Assembly: GCF_040802235.1 (NCBI RefSeq) | Contig: NC_133165.1 | Location: 46,203,629 to 46,267,628 of the forward strand | Direction: 5' to 3' | Length of the DNA: 64,000 nucleotides | Source: Manis javanica | Lineage: Eukaryota; Chordata; Mammalia; Pholidota; Manidae | Shown: piece after piece, positions 13,031-24,929 of the stretch | Layout: each line of letters starts with the position of its first letter | How positions within the stretch are numbered: position 1 is the stretch's first letter | Translations under genes and position numbers: made by a program | The notes under the pieces: generated by a model | Told to the model about the DNA's origin: nothing | Database searches by the model: none | The model's input: only the letters and a program-made list of their open reading frames with translations

Positions 13031-13489
13031 ATTAATTGTTTTCTGGTTGTTTTTATAGCTCCTCTCTTCTCTTATACGCTTGTTAATTGTTTCTTTAGTG
13101 TTGTGGTTGGATTTTTAAAACTTTGTGTATCTATTATAGACTTTTAGTTTGTGGTTATCATAAGGTTCAAGGATAGCTTCCTGGCTATATAATAGTCTAT
13201 ATTAAATTAATGATTGCTCTATTTCAAACACAACTGAAAGTACTTTTTTCTTCTTCCTCCACCAAACTTGATGTATCAGATGTCATAATCTGCACTTTTT
13301 GTATACCCTTGAGTGATTTTGTGTATAGTTGGTTTTACTACTTCTATTTTAATTTCATACTTGCTTGGTAATTAATTGGTCTACTACCTTTATTGTGGGT
13401 TTATCTTCACTGATGAAAACTAGCCTTAGGACATTTCCATCTATAGTGGTCTCTTTAACATATCCTATAATGCTGGTTTAGTGATTATA

Positions 13490-14210
13490 AATTCCTTGAA
13501 CTTTCATTTATCTGGGAATTGTCTAATCTCTACTTCAAATTTGAATGACAATCTTTCTGGGTAGAGGATTCTTGGTTGAAGGCCCTCCTGTTTCTGTTAC
13601 AGTACATCAATTATTTCATGACTTCTGGCCTGTAAAATTTCTGCTGAGAAGTCTGCTGATAGCCTGATGGGTTTTCCTTTATAAGTAATCTTTTTTCTCT
13701 GTCTAGCTGATTTTAATACTCTCTCTTTATCCTTAATCTTTGTCATTTTAATTATGTCTTAGTGTTGTCTTCCTGAGGTTCCTTTTGTTAGGGGCTCTCT
13801 GTGCTTCCATGACCTGAATGTCTATTTCCTTCCCCAGACTGGGGAAGTTTTTGAAAATTTCCTCAGACTTTCTATCCCTTGTCTCTCTCTTCTCCTTCTG
13901 GTGCCCCTATTATGCAAATATTGTTTATCTGGATTGGTCACACAGCTCTCAGCATTATTTCATTACTAGAGAGCCTTTTTTCTGTATTCCAGCTTCATCA
14001 TATTCCTGTTCTCTAATTTCTATCTCATTGTCTCTTCTACTTGCAGCAATCTACTGTTCATTCTCTCCATTGTGTATTTCATTTCAGTTAATGTATTCTT
14101 CAGCTGAGTGGCTCTTTTTCAACTCTTTGTTGGAAGTTCTCCCTGAGATCTTCAGTATTTTCTGCACAGCAGTGAGCATATTACTTTTACTTTGAAATCT
14201 TTATCGAGAA
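13490..14210 (-). pseudogene. L1 ORF1 remnant, copy B
   Basis: The minus-strand DNA matches ORF1 of the other copies block by block: the sequence equivalent to YKGKPIRLS lies near 13665-13690, and the PRHI..KIAKIKD-type segment near 13725-13760. No long open frame survives. Confidence 0.75.
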
Positions 14211-15560
14211 GATTGGTGATCTGTTTCATTTAATTATCCTGTAATTTTGTTTGGAACATATTCCTCTGCCTTCTCATATTGTCAGGGTTCTGTGTTTCTT
14301 CCTGTGTATTAGATGGCTCTGCTATGCTTCCTGATTTGGGAAAGTAATGGCTTTATGAAGAGGGTATCCTGTGGGGCCCAAAGATTCAAGACTCTTTCCA
14401 GTGCCTGGTCCTTCTTTGCAGTGGAGCCCCAGCTGCTGTTGGTAGGTAGTGGGTGGGGCTGTCTTTCTATATGCTGGCAGTGGTTTATCTCAGTCTGCTG
14501 AAGCTGGCAGTTTGCCTCAGCCAGACCTCTGTAATCAGAGCAGTGGCTTGTGCTGGGATCATTGTGGGGTCTTTATCTGCCTGTCCTGCAGTGATGGTGA
14601 AGTTGCTAACTTCAAGGGGTAGGCAGGGTGGTGGTATGGCAAGGTATGCAGTGGCAGGGTATGCTGGCACATGGCAGTGGTCACATAGTTGCAAGGTGGC
14701 AAGTAGCTCAGTGGCAGAGCATGGGGGTGCACCGAGGTGGCAGGTTGCATGGTGTGACGGCACACAGGTGCACAGAGGCACTGAGTGACACTGTGGTGCC
14801 CCATGGCAGCAGCAAGGTGCATAGTACCAGGCTTGGCCATTTGCAGGGAGGAAGGAGCATTGCAAGTTGGCTCCTATAGGTGCCTCTCTAATTGGGCTGA
14901 GACAGTGCCAAGAAAATTGAGAGAGCGTCCCTCTGCCAACCAGGCAGCAAAGTCTGATGCTGCTGCTGGGCCGTGGGCTGGCACTCTGGTGGTGAGCAGG
15001 GAAGTGCCTCAGCTGAGCAGTCAGTGAGGGGGATGAAGCATTTGGGGCTCCCACAAATACCTGATCTGCTGGGCCAAAGGAGGGCTAAGGAAGTGCCCAC
15101 CTGCCCTTTCTCCTGCAGAGAGCCCTGCCCAACCCTCAACCTTCTGGCACCCCTCCCTTTGCTGGCAAATCGTTCAGACTGCCTCCTTTCTGTCAGGTCT
15201 CAGCAGGACCAGTGGAATGTGTCTGTCTTCCACAAGCAGCTGGAGTCTCAGCCTCACAGAGTGCTTGGACTCTCCCCGATGTCCAGCCCCACTAATCACC
15301 AGAACCCAGTGCACTGTGGACTTGTGCTCTCACAGCAGATCTTCAGGGCCAGGTGTGCAGAGTTCCTGAGTGCCTATCCCCTCCCTGCTCAGTTCCTTTT
15401 CCTCCTGCCTGTGGGCTGGGATGGGAGAAGGGCTAGGTTCCCAATTGATAGTGGCTTTGCTACTTCACCCTTCTGTGTGTGGTCTCTTGTTCCCCAGGAG
15501 TAGGTGATCTCTTCCAGTCTTCAGGACATTTTCAGGTTTAGTTGTATTTGTTGTAATTGC
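14210..15560 (-). promoter_or_regulatory. L1 5' UTR, copy B
   Basis: A GC-richer segment upstream (minus strand) of the ORF1 remnant, containing degenerate short GGCA-type repeats at 14620-14800. It corresponds to the 5' UTR of copy C in position and partly in sequence (CTGTGGGCTGGGATGGGAGAAG in B against GAGCTGGGGTGGGGGAAG in C). The overlapping ORFs on both strands (14485-15054 minus, 14973-15503 plus) have no recognisable product. Confidence 0.65.
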
Positions 15561-15566
15561 TTCCTT

Positions 15567-15567
<1 letters not shown>

Positions 15568-15619
<52 letters not shown>
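15568..15619. repeat. (GT)n microsatellite
   Basis: A perfect GT dinucleotide run of 52 bases at the outer 5' edge of L1 copy B. Confidence 0.98.
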
Positions 15620-15621
<2 letters not shown>

Positions 15622-15699
15622 GTTTTCACCTTGCATTTGTACTGAGTCATCTTTTTTCCCCAAATTCCAGGCATTTCTAATGATTTTCTCTACTTCCAT

Positions 15700-15885
15700 A
15701 TATAGAAACTTTCAATAATAGAAAAACCTTTTTTAAAAATGGTATGTCCAGGAAGTATTTTAAAATTAGATTTTGGTAATGGTTGTACAACCCTGTGGAT
15801 AAACTAAACAAAAAAAATTGTACATTTTGAATGTATGAATTATACAGTATGTGAATTATATCTTAATAAAACTGCTAAAATAATC
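15700..15885 (+). mobile_element. Ancient L1M 3' end, plus strand
   Basis: Matches the common L1M 3' UTR end: GGTAATGGTTGTACAACCC, then GTACATTTTGAATG, then GTGAATTATATCTTAATAAA, followed by a short A-rich end. It is a 5'-truncated old insertion with no coding content. Confidence 0.8.
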
Positions 15886-15889
15886 AGTA

Positions 15890-16810
15890 AGTCTAAAACC
15901 AAACTCATCATCTCCCTAGCCACTCAACCTCCCAAACACCTATGGGGTCAGATGCTCCTTCTCTATTGATATTACCATAACCCACTCAGCCAACTATGCT
16001 GGAAAATGAGTCCTTTTCCAAATACCCCTTCTCCCTCTATCCCCATACACAATCAATCACCACCCTGCTGATTTACAACCCTAATAATCTGTCCACTCCT
16101 TTTCATCCGTCATTCATTGTTTCAGGTCACACTGGATTGGTCTCCCTGAACTTACACAGCAGCCTTCTGTCTGGTCTTCCTTCTCATCTCCATCAGACCC
16201 ATCCTCTACACAGCTCAGAATCATCCACCTGAAAGACAAGTGGTCATATTCCCCTACAGAAAGCTTCCAACTCCCTGCCTTCAGAGTAAGTTAAGCCCTT
16301 AACACAGAAGATGAGGACTCCATGGAGAGGGTGCCAACCCCATTCTCCCTTAACCCCATGACCTCCTGTCACTGTCTGTCTCACATTCTATATTCCAGCA
16401 AATTCTGAACTGCTCTGCTTTTGATCACACTCCACGTACTTTTTTATCCCCATGGCCTATGTTCACGCTGTTCCCTCTAACTGGATGAAGTCACCACAAA
16501 CAAATCACCCTTTATGCTCTACCTATTTAACTACTTATTCTCTAGGACTTGGCTTACTACCACAATGCCTCTTCCATCAATCATGGCAGATATCTCCAGT
16601 CTCCTACAATGGGTGAACTTACCTTCTCTGTATTCCCATAATATCCTGTGCATTTCTCTACCACTGGGCCTGTCAAATCATATTAAAATTGTTTTTGGAC
16701 ATACTTTTTTCTTCCACCAGCTTGTCCAATCTCTGAGGGTGGAGATCACTCTTTCCGCTGTCCACAGCACAGGGCTGGCACACAGTGGGTTCTAATAAAT
16801 GCTGACTGAA
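15890..16810 (+). mobile_element. L2 LINE 3' region
   Basis: A long L2-like segment ending in the family's typical 3' end (CACAGTGGGTTCTAATAAAT then GCTGACTGAATTG). Upstream blocks follow the L2 order: 'ctggtcttccttctcatctcc', then 'cctacagaaagcttcc', then 'gtaagttaagcccttaacac', then 'tatgttcacgctgttccctc'. No open frame remains. Confidence 0.75.
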
Positions 16811-17090
16811 TTGCCAACTTTTTCGTTACCACAAAACCACTATACCCACTATCATCACTACTCCCATTCACTCCTCAACCTACTAGAATAGGGCTGTATA
16901 TCAGTGATCTACTGCCAGCTCCTGGGTCTTTACACTGCTGGACACTGACTACACACATTTTCTCAAAGCTCTGCTCTCTGGGTTTCCAGGCTGCCAGTTT
17001 CCCCTATTTCGCTAACCACCCTGCATGATGTTTCTGCTGTCCTCTTCCTCCACCCCCATGGAAAATCACCAGGATACTCTTCTCATTCTT
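16811..17090 (+). repeat. Low-confidence L2-like DNA, left of L1 copy C
   Basis: CT-rich sequence that continues at 23226 on the other side of L1 copy C. Its texture resembles upstream L2 sequence (GACCTCTCTCC, GCTTCCAGCTGCC in the right part), but the match is weak. No gene is visible. Confidence 0.3.
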
Positions 17091-17417
17091 TTTTTTTCTT
17101 GGTATTATTAATGTACAATCACATGAGCAACATTATGGTTACTAGACTCCCCCAACTATCAAGTCCCCACCACATAACCCATTACAGTCACTGTCCATTA
17201 GTGTAAAAGATGCAATAGAATCACTACTTGTCTGAGCTATCCTGCCTTCCTGGTGTCCACCCCACACATTATGTGTGCTAATCATAATGCCCCTTTATCC
17301 ACCTTATCCCTCCCTTACCACCATCCACCCCACTCCCTTTCCCTTTGGTAACTGTTAGTCCATTCTTGGGTTCTGTGAGTCTGCTGCTGTTTTGTTCCTT
17401 CAGTTTTTCCTTTGTTC

Positions 17418-20400
17418 TTATACTTCACAGATGAGTGAAATCATTTGATACTTGTCTTTCTCCACTTGGCTTATTTCACTGAGCATAATACCCTCTAGCT
17501 CCATCCATGTTGTTGCAAATGGTAGGACTTGTTTTCTTCTTATGGCTGAATAATATTCCATTGTGTATATGTAACACATCTTCATCCATTCATCTACTGA
17601 TGGACATTTAGGTTGCTTCCATATCTTGGCTATTGTAAATAGTGCTGAGGTAAACATAGGGGTGCATATGTCTTTTTCAAACTGGGCTGCTGAATTCTTA
17701 GGGTTAATTCCTATGAGTGGAATTCCTGAGTCAAATGATATTTCTATTTTGAGTTTTTGAGGAACCTGCATACTGCATTCCACAATGATTGAACTAATGT
17801 ACATTCCCACCAGTATAGGAGGGTTCCCCTTTCTTCACATCCTCGCCAACATTTTTGTTGTTTGTCTTTTGGATGGTGGCCATCCTAACTGGTGTGAGGT
17901 GATATCTCATTGTGGTTTTAATTTGCATTTCTCTGATGATTAGCGATGTGGAGCATCTTTTCATGTGCCTGTTGGCTATCTGAATTTCTTCTTTGGAGAA
18001 CTGTCTGTTCAAAGCCTGTGCCCATTTTTTAATTGGATTATTTACTTTTTGTTTCTTGAAGTGTGTGAGCTTTTTATATAATTTGGATGTCAACCCCTTA
18101 TCAGATGTCATTTATGAATATATTCTCCCATACTGTAGGATGTCTTTTTGTTATACTGATGGTGTCCTTAGCTGTACAGAAGCTTTTTAGTTTGATATAG
18201 TCTCACTTGTTCATTTTTACTTTTGTTTCCCTTGCCTGGGGAGATATGTTCATGAAGAAATTGCTCATGTTTATGCCCATCTGATTTTTGCCTATGTTTT
18301 CTTCAAAGAGTTTTATGGTTTCAAGACTTACATTCAGGTCTTTGATCCATTTTCAGTTTACTTTTGTTTTTTGGGTTAGACAATAATCCAGATTCATTCC
18401 CTTACATGTAGCTGCCCAGTTTTGCCAATTCCTGCTGTTGAAGAGGCTGTCATTTTCCCACTGTCTATACATGGCTCCTTTATTGTATATTAATTGACCA
18501 TATATGCTTGGGCTTATATCTGGGCTTTCTAGTCTGTTCCATTGGTCTATGGGTCTGTTCTGTGCCAGTACCAAATTGTCGTGATTACTGTGGCTTTGTA
18601 GTGGAGCTAGAATTTGGGGAGTGTAATTTCCCCACTTTTATTCTTCCTTCTCAGGATTGCTTTGGCTATTTGGGGGTCTTTTGTGGTTCCATATGAATTT
18701 TAGAACTATTTGCTCTAGTTCATTGAAGAATGCTGTTGGGATTTTAATAGAGATTACACTGAACCTGTAGATTGCTTTAGGCAGGATGGCCATTTTGACT
18801 ATTAATTCTTCCTATCCATAAGCACGGGATGTGTTTCCATTTATTGGTATCTTCTTTAATATCTGAGTGTCTTGTAGTTTTCAGATTACAGGTCTTTCAC
18901 TTCCTTGGTTAGGTTTATTCCTAGGTATTTTATTCTTTTTGATGCAATTGTGAATGGAACTGTTTTCCTGATTTCTCTTTCTGCTAATTTATCTTTAGTG
19001 TATAGGAATGCAAGATTTCTGTGTATTAACTTTGTATCCTGCAACTTCACTGAATTCAAATATTAGATCTAATAATTTTGGACTGGATTCTTTAGGGTTT
19101 TTTTATGTACAATATCATGTCATCTGCAAACAGGGACAGTTTGACTTCTTCCTTGCCAATCTGGATGCCTTTTCTTTCTTTGTGTACCTGATTGCCATGG
19201 CTAGGACGTCCAGAACTATGATGGGGAGAGTGGGCATCCCTGTCTTGTTCCCAATCTTAGGTGAAAATCTTTCAGCTTCTCGTTGTTAAGTATGACGTTG
19301 GCTGTGGGTTTGTCATATGTGGCCTTTATTATGTTGAGGTACTTGCCCTCTATACCCATTTTGTTGAGTTTTTATCATGAATGGATGTTGAATTTTGTCA
19401 AATGTTTTTTCAGCATCTATGGAGACAATCATGTGGTTTTTGTCCTTTTTGTTGATATAGTGGAGGATATTGATGGATTTTTTAATGATGTAACATCCTT
19501 GCGTCCCTGGAATAAATCCCACTTGATCATGATGGATGATCTTTCTGATGTAGTCTTGAATTTGGGTTGCTAATACTTTGTTGAGTATTTCTGCATCTAT
19601 GTTCATCAGGGACATTGGTCTGTAATTTTCTTTTTTTGTGGTGTCTTTGCCTGGTTTTGGTATTAGAGTGATGCTGGCCTCATAGAATGAGTTTGGAAGT
19701 ATTCCCTCTTCTACTCTTTGGAAAACTTCAAGGAGGATGGGTATTAGGTCTTCACTAAATGTTTGATAAAATTCAGCTGTGAAGCCATCTGGTCCAGGAA
19801 TTTTGTTGTTAAGTACTTTTTTGATTACCAGTTCAATTTCATTGCTGGTAATTGGTCTGTTCAGATTTTCTTTCTCATTCTTGGTCAGCCTTGGAAGGTT
19901 GTATTTTTCATGTCTTCTAGGTTATCCAGTTTGTTAGCATATAATTTTTCATAGTATTCTCTAGTAATTCTTTGTATTTCTGTGGTGTCCATAGTGATTT
20001 TTCCTTTCTCATTTCTGATTCTGTTTATGTGAGCAGACTCTCATTTTTTCTTGGTAAGTCTGGCTACGGGTTTATCTATTTTGTTTATTTTGTCAAAGAA
20101 CCAGCTCCTGCTTTCATAGATTCTATTGTTTTATTCTTCACGGTTTTATTTATTTATGCTCCAATATTTACTATGTCCCTCCTTCTACTGACTTTGGGCC
20201 TCATTTTTTCTTCCTTTTCTAGTTTCGTTAATTGTGGGTTTAGACTGTTGATTTGGAATTGTTCTTCTTTCCTGAGGTAGACCTGTATTGTAATATACTT
20301 CCCTCTTAGAATGGCCTTCGTTGTGTCCCACAGATTTTGCAGTGTTGAATTATTGTTGTCATTTGTCTCCATATATTGCTTGATCTCTGTTTCTATTTGT

Positions 20401-21165
20401 TCCTAAAGAACATGTATTTGTGGGCTTTTTCATTTTCTTTGTGTAATTTATTTCTAGTTTCATACCTTTGTGATCTGAGAAGCTGGTTGGTACAATTTCA
20501 ATATTTCTAAATTTGCTGAGGCTCTTTTTGTGGCCTAGTATATGATCTATTCTTGAAAATGTTCCATGTGCACTTGAGAAGAATATGCATCCTGTTGCTT
20601 TTGCATGGAGTGTTCTGTAGATGACCATTAGGTCCATATGTCTCATATGTTGTTCAATGCCTCTGTCTCTTTGCTTATTTTCTATCTGGTTGATCTGTGT
20701 TTTGGAGTAAGTGGTTTGTTTAAGTCTCCTAAAATGAATGCATTGCAGTCTACTTACCCCATTAATTCTGTTAGCACTTGTTTCACATATGTAGGTGATC
20801 CTGTGTTGAGTGCATAGATATTTATAATAGTTATATCCTCTTGTTGGACTGACCCCTTTATCATTATGTGATGTCTTTGGCTCCTGTGACTTTGTTTTGA
20901 AGTTTATTTTGTCTCATACAAGTACTGCAACTCCTGCTTTTTTCTCCCTGTTATTTGCATGAAATATCTTTTTCCATTCCTTTACTTTCAGTGTATGTGT
21001 TTGGGTTTGAAGTGAGTCTCTTGCAGGCAGCATATAGATGGGTCTTGTTTTTTTATCCATTCAGCGACTCTATGTCTTTTGATTGGTTCATCCAGACCAC
21101 CTTCATTTAGGGTGATTATCAATAGGTATGTACTTACTGCCACTGCAGGCTTTAGATTCGTGGTT
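17418..21165 (-). pseudogene. L1 ORF2 remnant, copy C
   Basis: Minus-strand pieces: 20988-21203 (ITLNEGGLDEPIKRHRVAEW, EN N-terminus), 20359-20646 (EN C-terminus, RIDHILGHKKSLSKF), 20154-20372, 19313-19615 (RT start, [14 protein letters not shown]), then scattered RT and thumb pieces, and 17794-18111 and 17418-17810 (C-terminal segment ending in ICEV with the natural stop at 17418). Frameshifts and small deletions separate them. Confidence 0.9.
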
Positions 21166-21430
21166 ACCAAAGGTTCAAGGGTAATTCCCTTACTATGTAA
21201 CAATCTAATTTAACTCAGTATGCTATTACAAATACAACCAAAAGGTTCTTTTCTTTTCCCTCCTCCATTCTTTATATATTAGGTATCATATTCTGTACTC
21301 TTTGTGTACCCCTTGATTGACTTTGGGGGTAGTTGATCTGATTTTGCATCTGCTTAGTAATTAATTGTTCTACTTTGCTGTGGTTTTATTTCCCCTGGTG
21401 AGATCTATTTAGCCACAGGAATACTTCCAT

Positions 21431-22295
21431 CTATAGCAGTTCCTTCAAAATGCACTGTAGAGGTGGTTTGTGGGAGGTAAATTCTCTCAGCTTTTGCTTA
21501 TCTGGAAATTGTTTAATCCCTCCTTCAAATTTAAATGATAACCTTGCCAGGTAGAGTATTCTTCGTTCAAGGCCCTTCTGCTACATTGCAGTAAATATAT
21601 CATGTCACTCCCTTCAGGCCTGTAAGGTTTCTGTTGAGAAATCTGATGATAACCTGATGGGTTTTCCTTTGTAGGTGATCTTTTTTCTCTCTCTAGCTGC
21701 TTTTAAAAGGCTGTCCTTATCTTTGATCTTTGCCATTTTAATTATTATGTCTTGATGTTGTCTTCCTTGGGTCCCTTGTGTTGGGAGATCTGTGCACCTC
21801 CATGGCCTGAGACACTATCTACTTCCCCAGTTTGGAGAGTTTTCAGTAATTACCTCCTCAGTGACACTTTCCATCCCTTTTTCTCTCTCTTCTGTTTCTG
21901 GTACCCCTATAATGCTAATATTGTTCCATTTGCATTAGTCCCACAGTTGTCTCAATATTCTTTCATTCTTAGAGATTCTTTTTTCTCTCCATGCCTCATC
22001 TTCTTTGTATTCCTCTTCTCTAATTTCTATTCCATTTACTGTCTCTTCTACTACATCTAATCTGCTTTTAAATCCCTCCATTGTATGTTTCATTTCAGAT
22101 ATGGAATTTCTTAATGATTGAATCTGTCTTAAATTCATTACTGAGTTCCTGAATAGTTTTCTGTATCTCCATGAGCATGTTTATGATTTTTATTTTAAAC
22201 TCTCTTTCAGGAAGATTGGTGAGTTCTGTTTCAGTTGTCCCTTTTTCTGGGGTTTGTGAGATTTTGGTCTGAACCAGGTTCCTTTGACTTTTCAT
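21431..22295 (-). pseudogene. L1 ORF1 remnant, copy C
   Basis: The start is the minus-strand ATG at 22295, opening a 66-residue frame (KSQRNLVQTKISQTPEKG, then the coiled-coil start). A second frame at 21935-22138 continues the coiled coil, and the RRM/CTD region runs down to the stop complementary to 21431-21433. Frameshifts make it non-functional. Confidence 0.88.
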
Positions 22296-23225
22296 ATTTC
22301 TATGTGGCGCCCTCTAGGGCCCAGCTCTAGTCTCTGGAGCTTCTCAGCCCCTAGAATGAGGTTGGGCATCATTGGGGAGTGGTGCTGTTGCCTGGAGAAT
22401 AGGAAAGATGTTTACTGATTCTCGGCTGCAGCACCTGCCTCCAGTATCAGAGCCAGTGGGCCGAGCATACAGGTGTAAGCCTCTGTGCTTTGCATCTCTA
22501 GCTTTTGTAGGTGGGGCCTCCCTCTGGATGGCCTGATGCCAGCGCAGTGACTTCCAGTAAGCCAGTGCCAGTAGGCCAGGAGGGAGGCACAGCAGGCTGC
22601 ATGTCACAGTTTGGGGCCTTAGAGCTGAGTAGCCAGCCAGGGAGATGGAGCACCTGAAGCTCCTCAAAGTTCCCAACCTGCTTGGCAGAGCCTACCCAGA
22701 CAACCTTGTTCACCTATCCCATCTCCCATGCAGCAACCTCAGTGGAAACCCCACCCCTTCAGCAGCCCTCTTGCTGCTAGGAAAACTCAGACCGCCTGCC
22801 TTTCCTTTGTCCCAGAGTGGCCAGATGTGGATCCTGTCCTCCACAAATGGCTGGAATCTCAGTCTTTCAAGCACTCTGCCTGTCCCAGCTCCCCAACCTC
22901 CCCAACCTCCAGAACACCACACAATGTAGGTTTGTGTTCCAAAGCAGGCCTCCAGGGCTGGGTGTTCAGTTCTAGGCTCCCACCCCCTCCCCACTCCATT
23001 TCTCTTCCTTCTGCCAGTGAGCTGGGGTGGGGGAAGTGCTTGGGTCCCACCAAATCAAGGCTTTGGTATGTTACCCTGTTTCATGAGGTCTGTAGGCAGT
23101 CTGGTGCAGCCTTCTTTCCTGTTGCTGTTTTAGGGTTAGTTGTATTAACTATATTTTCATACTATATGTGGTTTTGGGAGGAGTTCTCTGTCTCACTTCT
23201 CACGCCACCTTCTTGAATCCTCAGT
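22296..23225 (-). promoter_or_regulatory. L1 5' UTR, copy C type
   Basis: About 930 bases upstream (minus strand) of ORF1, ending in the 5' terminus that reads GTGGCGTGAGAAGTGAGAC on the minus strand. The same terminus opens copy F (about 38015) and closes copy H (about 58905). It therefore defines a second 5' UTR class in this window, lacking the AAAGGGACAGGG block of the A/D/E/G/I class. Confidence 0.75.
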
Positions 23226-23640
23226 CTCTCCTCATTCTTAAAGCACTCCCTACATATTCCCATCAGCTGGCAGCCCACATGTTCTCAAGCTTCCAAATCA
23301 GTATCATCAGCTCTGACCTCTCTCCAAGGTTCCCAACTCAGGCTTCCAGCTGCCAACTGACTGGCTCCACTAAGATGTTCCCCAGACATGTTACACTCCC
23401 TGTCCTGCATTGTTGTGCCATCCAGATGTGGGTTAAGGGTGTCCATCACTGTCCAGACAGCTTCTGAAGCTGGAAATCCTGAAACCACCAACTCCTCCTT
23501 CTTGGTTATCTCCAACCCCCCACACCTCCCTGGTCAACCCCCATTCAAACAAATTGTGCCTCAGCAATTTCTCTCAAACCCAATCCCTTCTCCACCACAT
23601 CTACCAATATCTTAGTTTAGGGTCTCATCACATTTTTCAC
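23226..23640 (+). repeat. Low-confidence L2-like DNA, right of L1 copy C
   Basis: Continuation of the sequence interrupted by L1 copy C at 17090, rich in CT and CA with L2-like motif order. No open frame with recognisable product (the ORFs at 23168-23467 and 23388-23615 are unremarkable). Confidence 0.3.
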
Positions 23641-23864
23641 AATTGTTATCCTGTCTCACCATGTTTGGACACAAAGCCTGTTTCTCTTAAAAAAAACATG
23701 AGTATTATATGTACAGAGTAAAAAATATTCAAATGATTCAGAAGTACAATGAATCTCACACCCCTAAAGTAACTACTGTTGTTTCTTAGGTGTTTCTCCA
23801 GAGATTCCCCATGTATGTACAAGAAAGAAAATGTGTATCCCATAAAACCTTTTGCAAATGATAG

Positions 23865-23909
<45 letters not shown>

Positions 23910-24497
23910 ATTGAGGCTGAAACATTCAGCAAACCATAGTGAAAAAGATGATGTGCTATGGAAGGGAAGGAGTAGGTCAAAATGAGAGCAGCAGGCAGCA
24001 GGACCCCATTTTTGAAGATACCCTACACTCAGCCCCTACACCAATTATCAAGTCCCCTCACATATAAATGATGACTGGAGACTTTTAACATGGTTTCACC
24101 TCACCTCATTTGTATCCGATGTAAAGTAATTGGGAGGTGCAAAGATGACAGGATTCTGGAGGGTCACTTTGCCTCCTGAGTAGTAACCTGTATAGAACTC
24201 ATTTCATGACTTTAAAAAAATAAACTACTGCTATCTCTAGAATCAGTCAGTCATGACCTCTCCAGTGGACCAAAAGTTTTTTCCATTACCTTGATGCCCC
24301 TTGCCCTGGGACTTAACCGACAAATGGCAGCATGTTCTTCCTACTCAAATGCCCTCTTATTTTGGGGCACTCCTTAACCACCGAGGCAGTCAGTAAGTCT
24401 CCTGGTTCCCCAGAGTACTCTGGCCATGTCTGTTTTTCCAGTTTTTCTTAATTTAGGTGAAAAAATAGTAAAATATTCAAGAATATCTTAAAGCAAA
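23641..24497. other. Unique DNA left of the provirus, with an (AC)n microsatellite
   Basis: A perfect AC run lies at 23866-23907. The rest is not recognisable as gene or repeat, except that 24186-24260 is similar to 37078-37150 (see findings). Confidence 0.6.
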
Positions 24498-24503
24498 TGC
24501 CAG

Positions 24504-24903
24504 TGTGGGATTAATATATAAATCAAGTATAGAAATAGAATATATTATCATATCTGACTTGATTATTTTTCTTGTGACCAGTTTCTGTGACATGGTCTTC
24601 TTCTGTTCACCAGGCAGGACTTATTCACCATGTAAGAACTTGGTCACCATGTAGGAACATCATGCCCCAGAAGACTGGAGACTGTTGAGAGTTAGGCTTG
24701 GAGTTGATTAATGATTGTGTGTTAGGTCCCTCATGCAAAGTTCTAGTTATTAACATTTATTTGCTCAATAAATGTGAGGGTACCCTCTCAGCACCACTCT
24801 TGCGCTGTTAGGCCTCGAGTCCCCTGGCTGGTCCTTTCAGATCTTCAATACCTCATCGTATCTCCTCCCTTATTTGCAGGTCAGAAGCAGGGAGGGACAG
24901 ACA
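24504..24903 (+). repeat. 5' LTR of the provirus
   Basis: 400 bases starting TGTGGGATTAAT and ending GGGACAGACA, aligned throughout to 35883-36312. AATAAA at 24767-24772 lies about 25 bases before the CTCTCAGCACCACTC block, which I take as the U3/R-R/U5 region. Two copies of a 'TCACCATGTA(A/G)GAAC' unit lie in U3 (24628-24657). The two LTRs differ by many substitutions and indels, which implies an old insertion. Confidence 0.9.
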
Positions 24904-24905
24904 GG

Positions 24906-24923
24906 TGGTGCCCAAACAGGGAC
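24906..24923 (+). promoter_or_regulatory. Primer binding site, tRNA-Lys3 type
   Basis: TGGTGCCCAAACAGGGAC, two bases after the LTR end. It equals the tRNA-Lys3 complement except for two changes, both at CpG positions (CG to TG and CG to CA), the expected decay of methylated CpG. tRNA-Lys3 is used by lentiviruses and MMTV; type-D viruses normally use tRNA-Lys1,2. Confidence 0.9.
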
Positions 24924-24929
24924 CTGAAA

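Larger units (their letters stand above)
9969..15560 (-). mobile_element. Older full-length-type L1 copy B, minus strand
   Basis: A complete but decayed L1 on the minus strand. The 3' terminus starts with a T-run at 9969-9978, followed by a 3' UTR unlike that of copies C, G and H (AAACTGAAGTATCATTGATAC). ORF2 remnants run about 10480-13030, ORF1 remnants about 13490-14210, and the 5' UTR about 14210-15560, ending next to a TG microsatellite. It carries more substitutions and small indels than the other numbered copies and a different 3' UTR, so I take it as an older subfamily. Confidence 0.88.
17091..23225 (-). mobile_element. Full-length L1 copy C with target-site duplication
   Basis: About 6.1 kb on the minus strand, with a T-run at the left (3') end and a complete 5' end at the right. 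It is flanked by a 14-bp TSD: CTCTTCTCATTCTT at 17077-17090 and CTCTCCTCATTCTT at 23226-23239, one mismatch. The 3' UTR is 17091-17417, ORF2 17418-about 21165, ORF1 21431-22295, 5' UTR 22296-23225. Its 5' UTR is shorter than, and distinct from, that of copies A, D, E, G and I, and is shared with copies F and H. All ORFs are disrupted. Confidence 0.95.
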
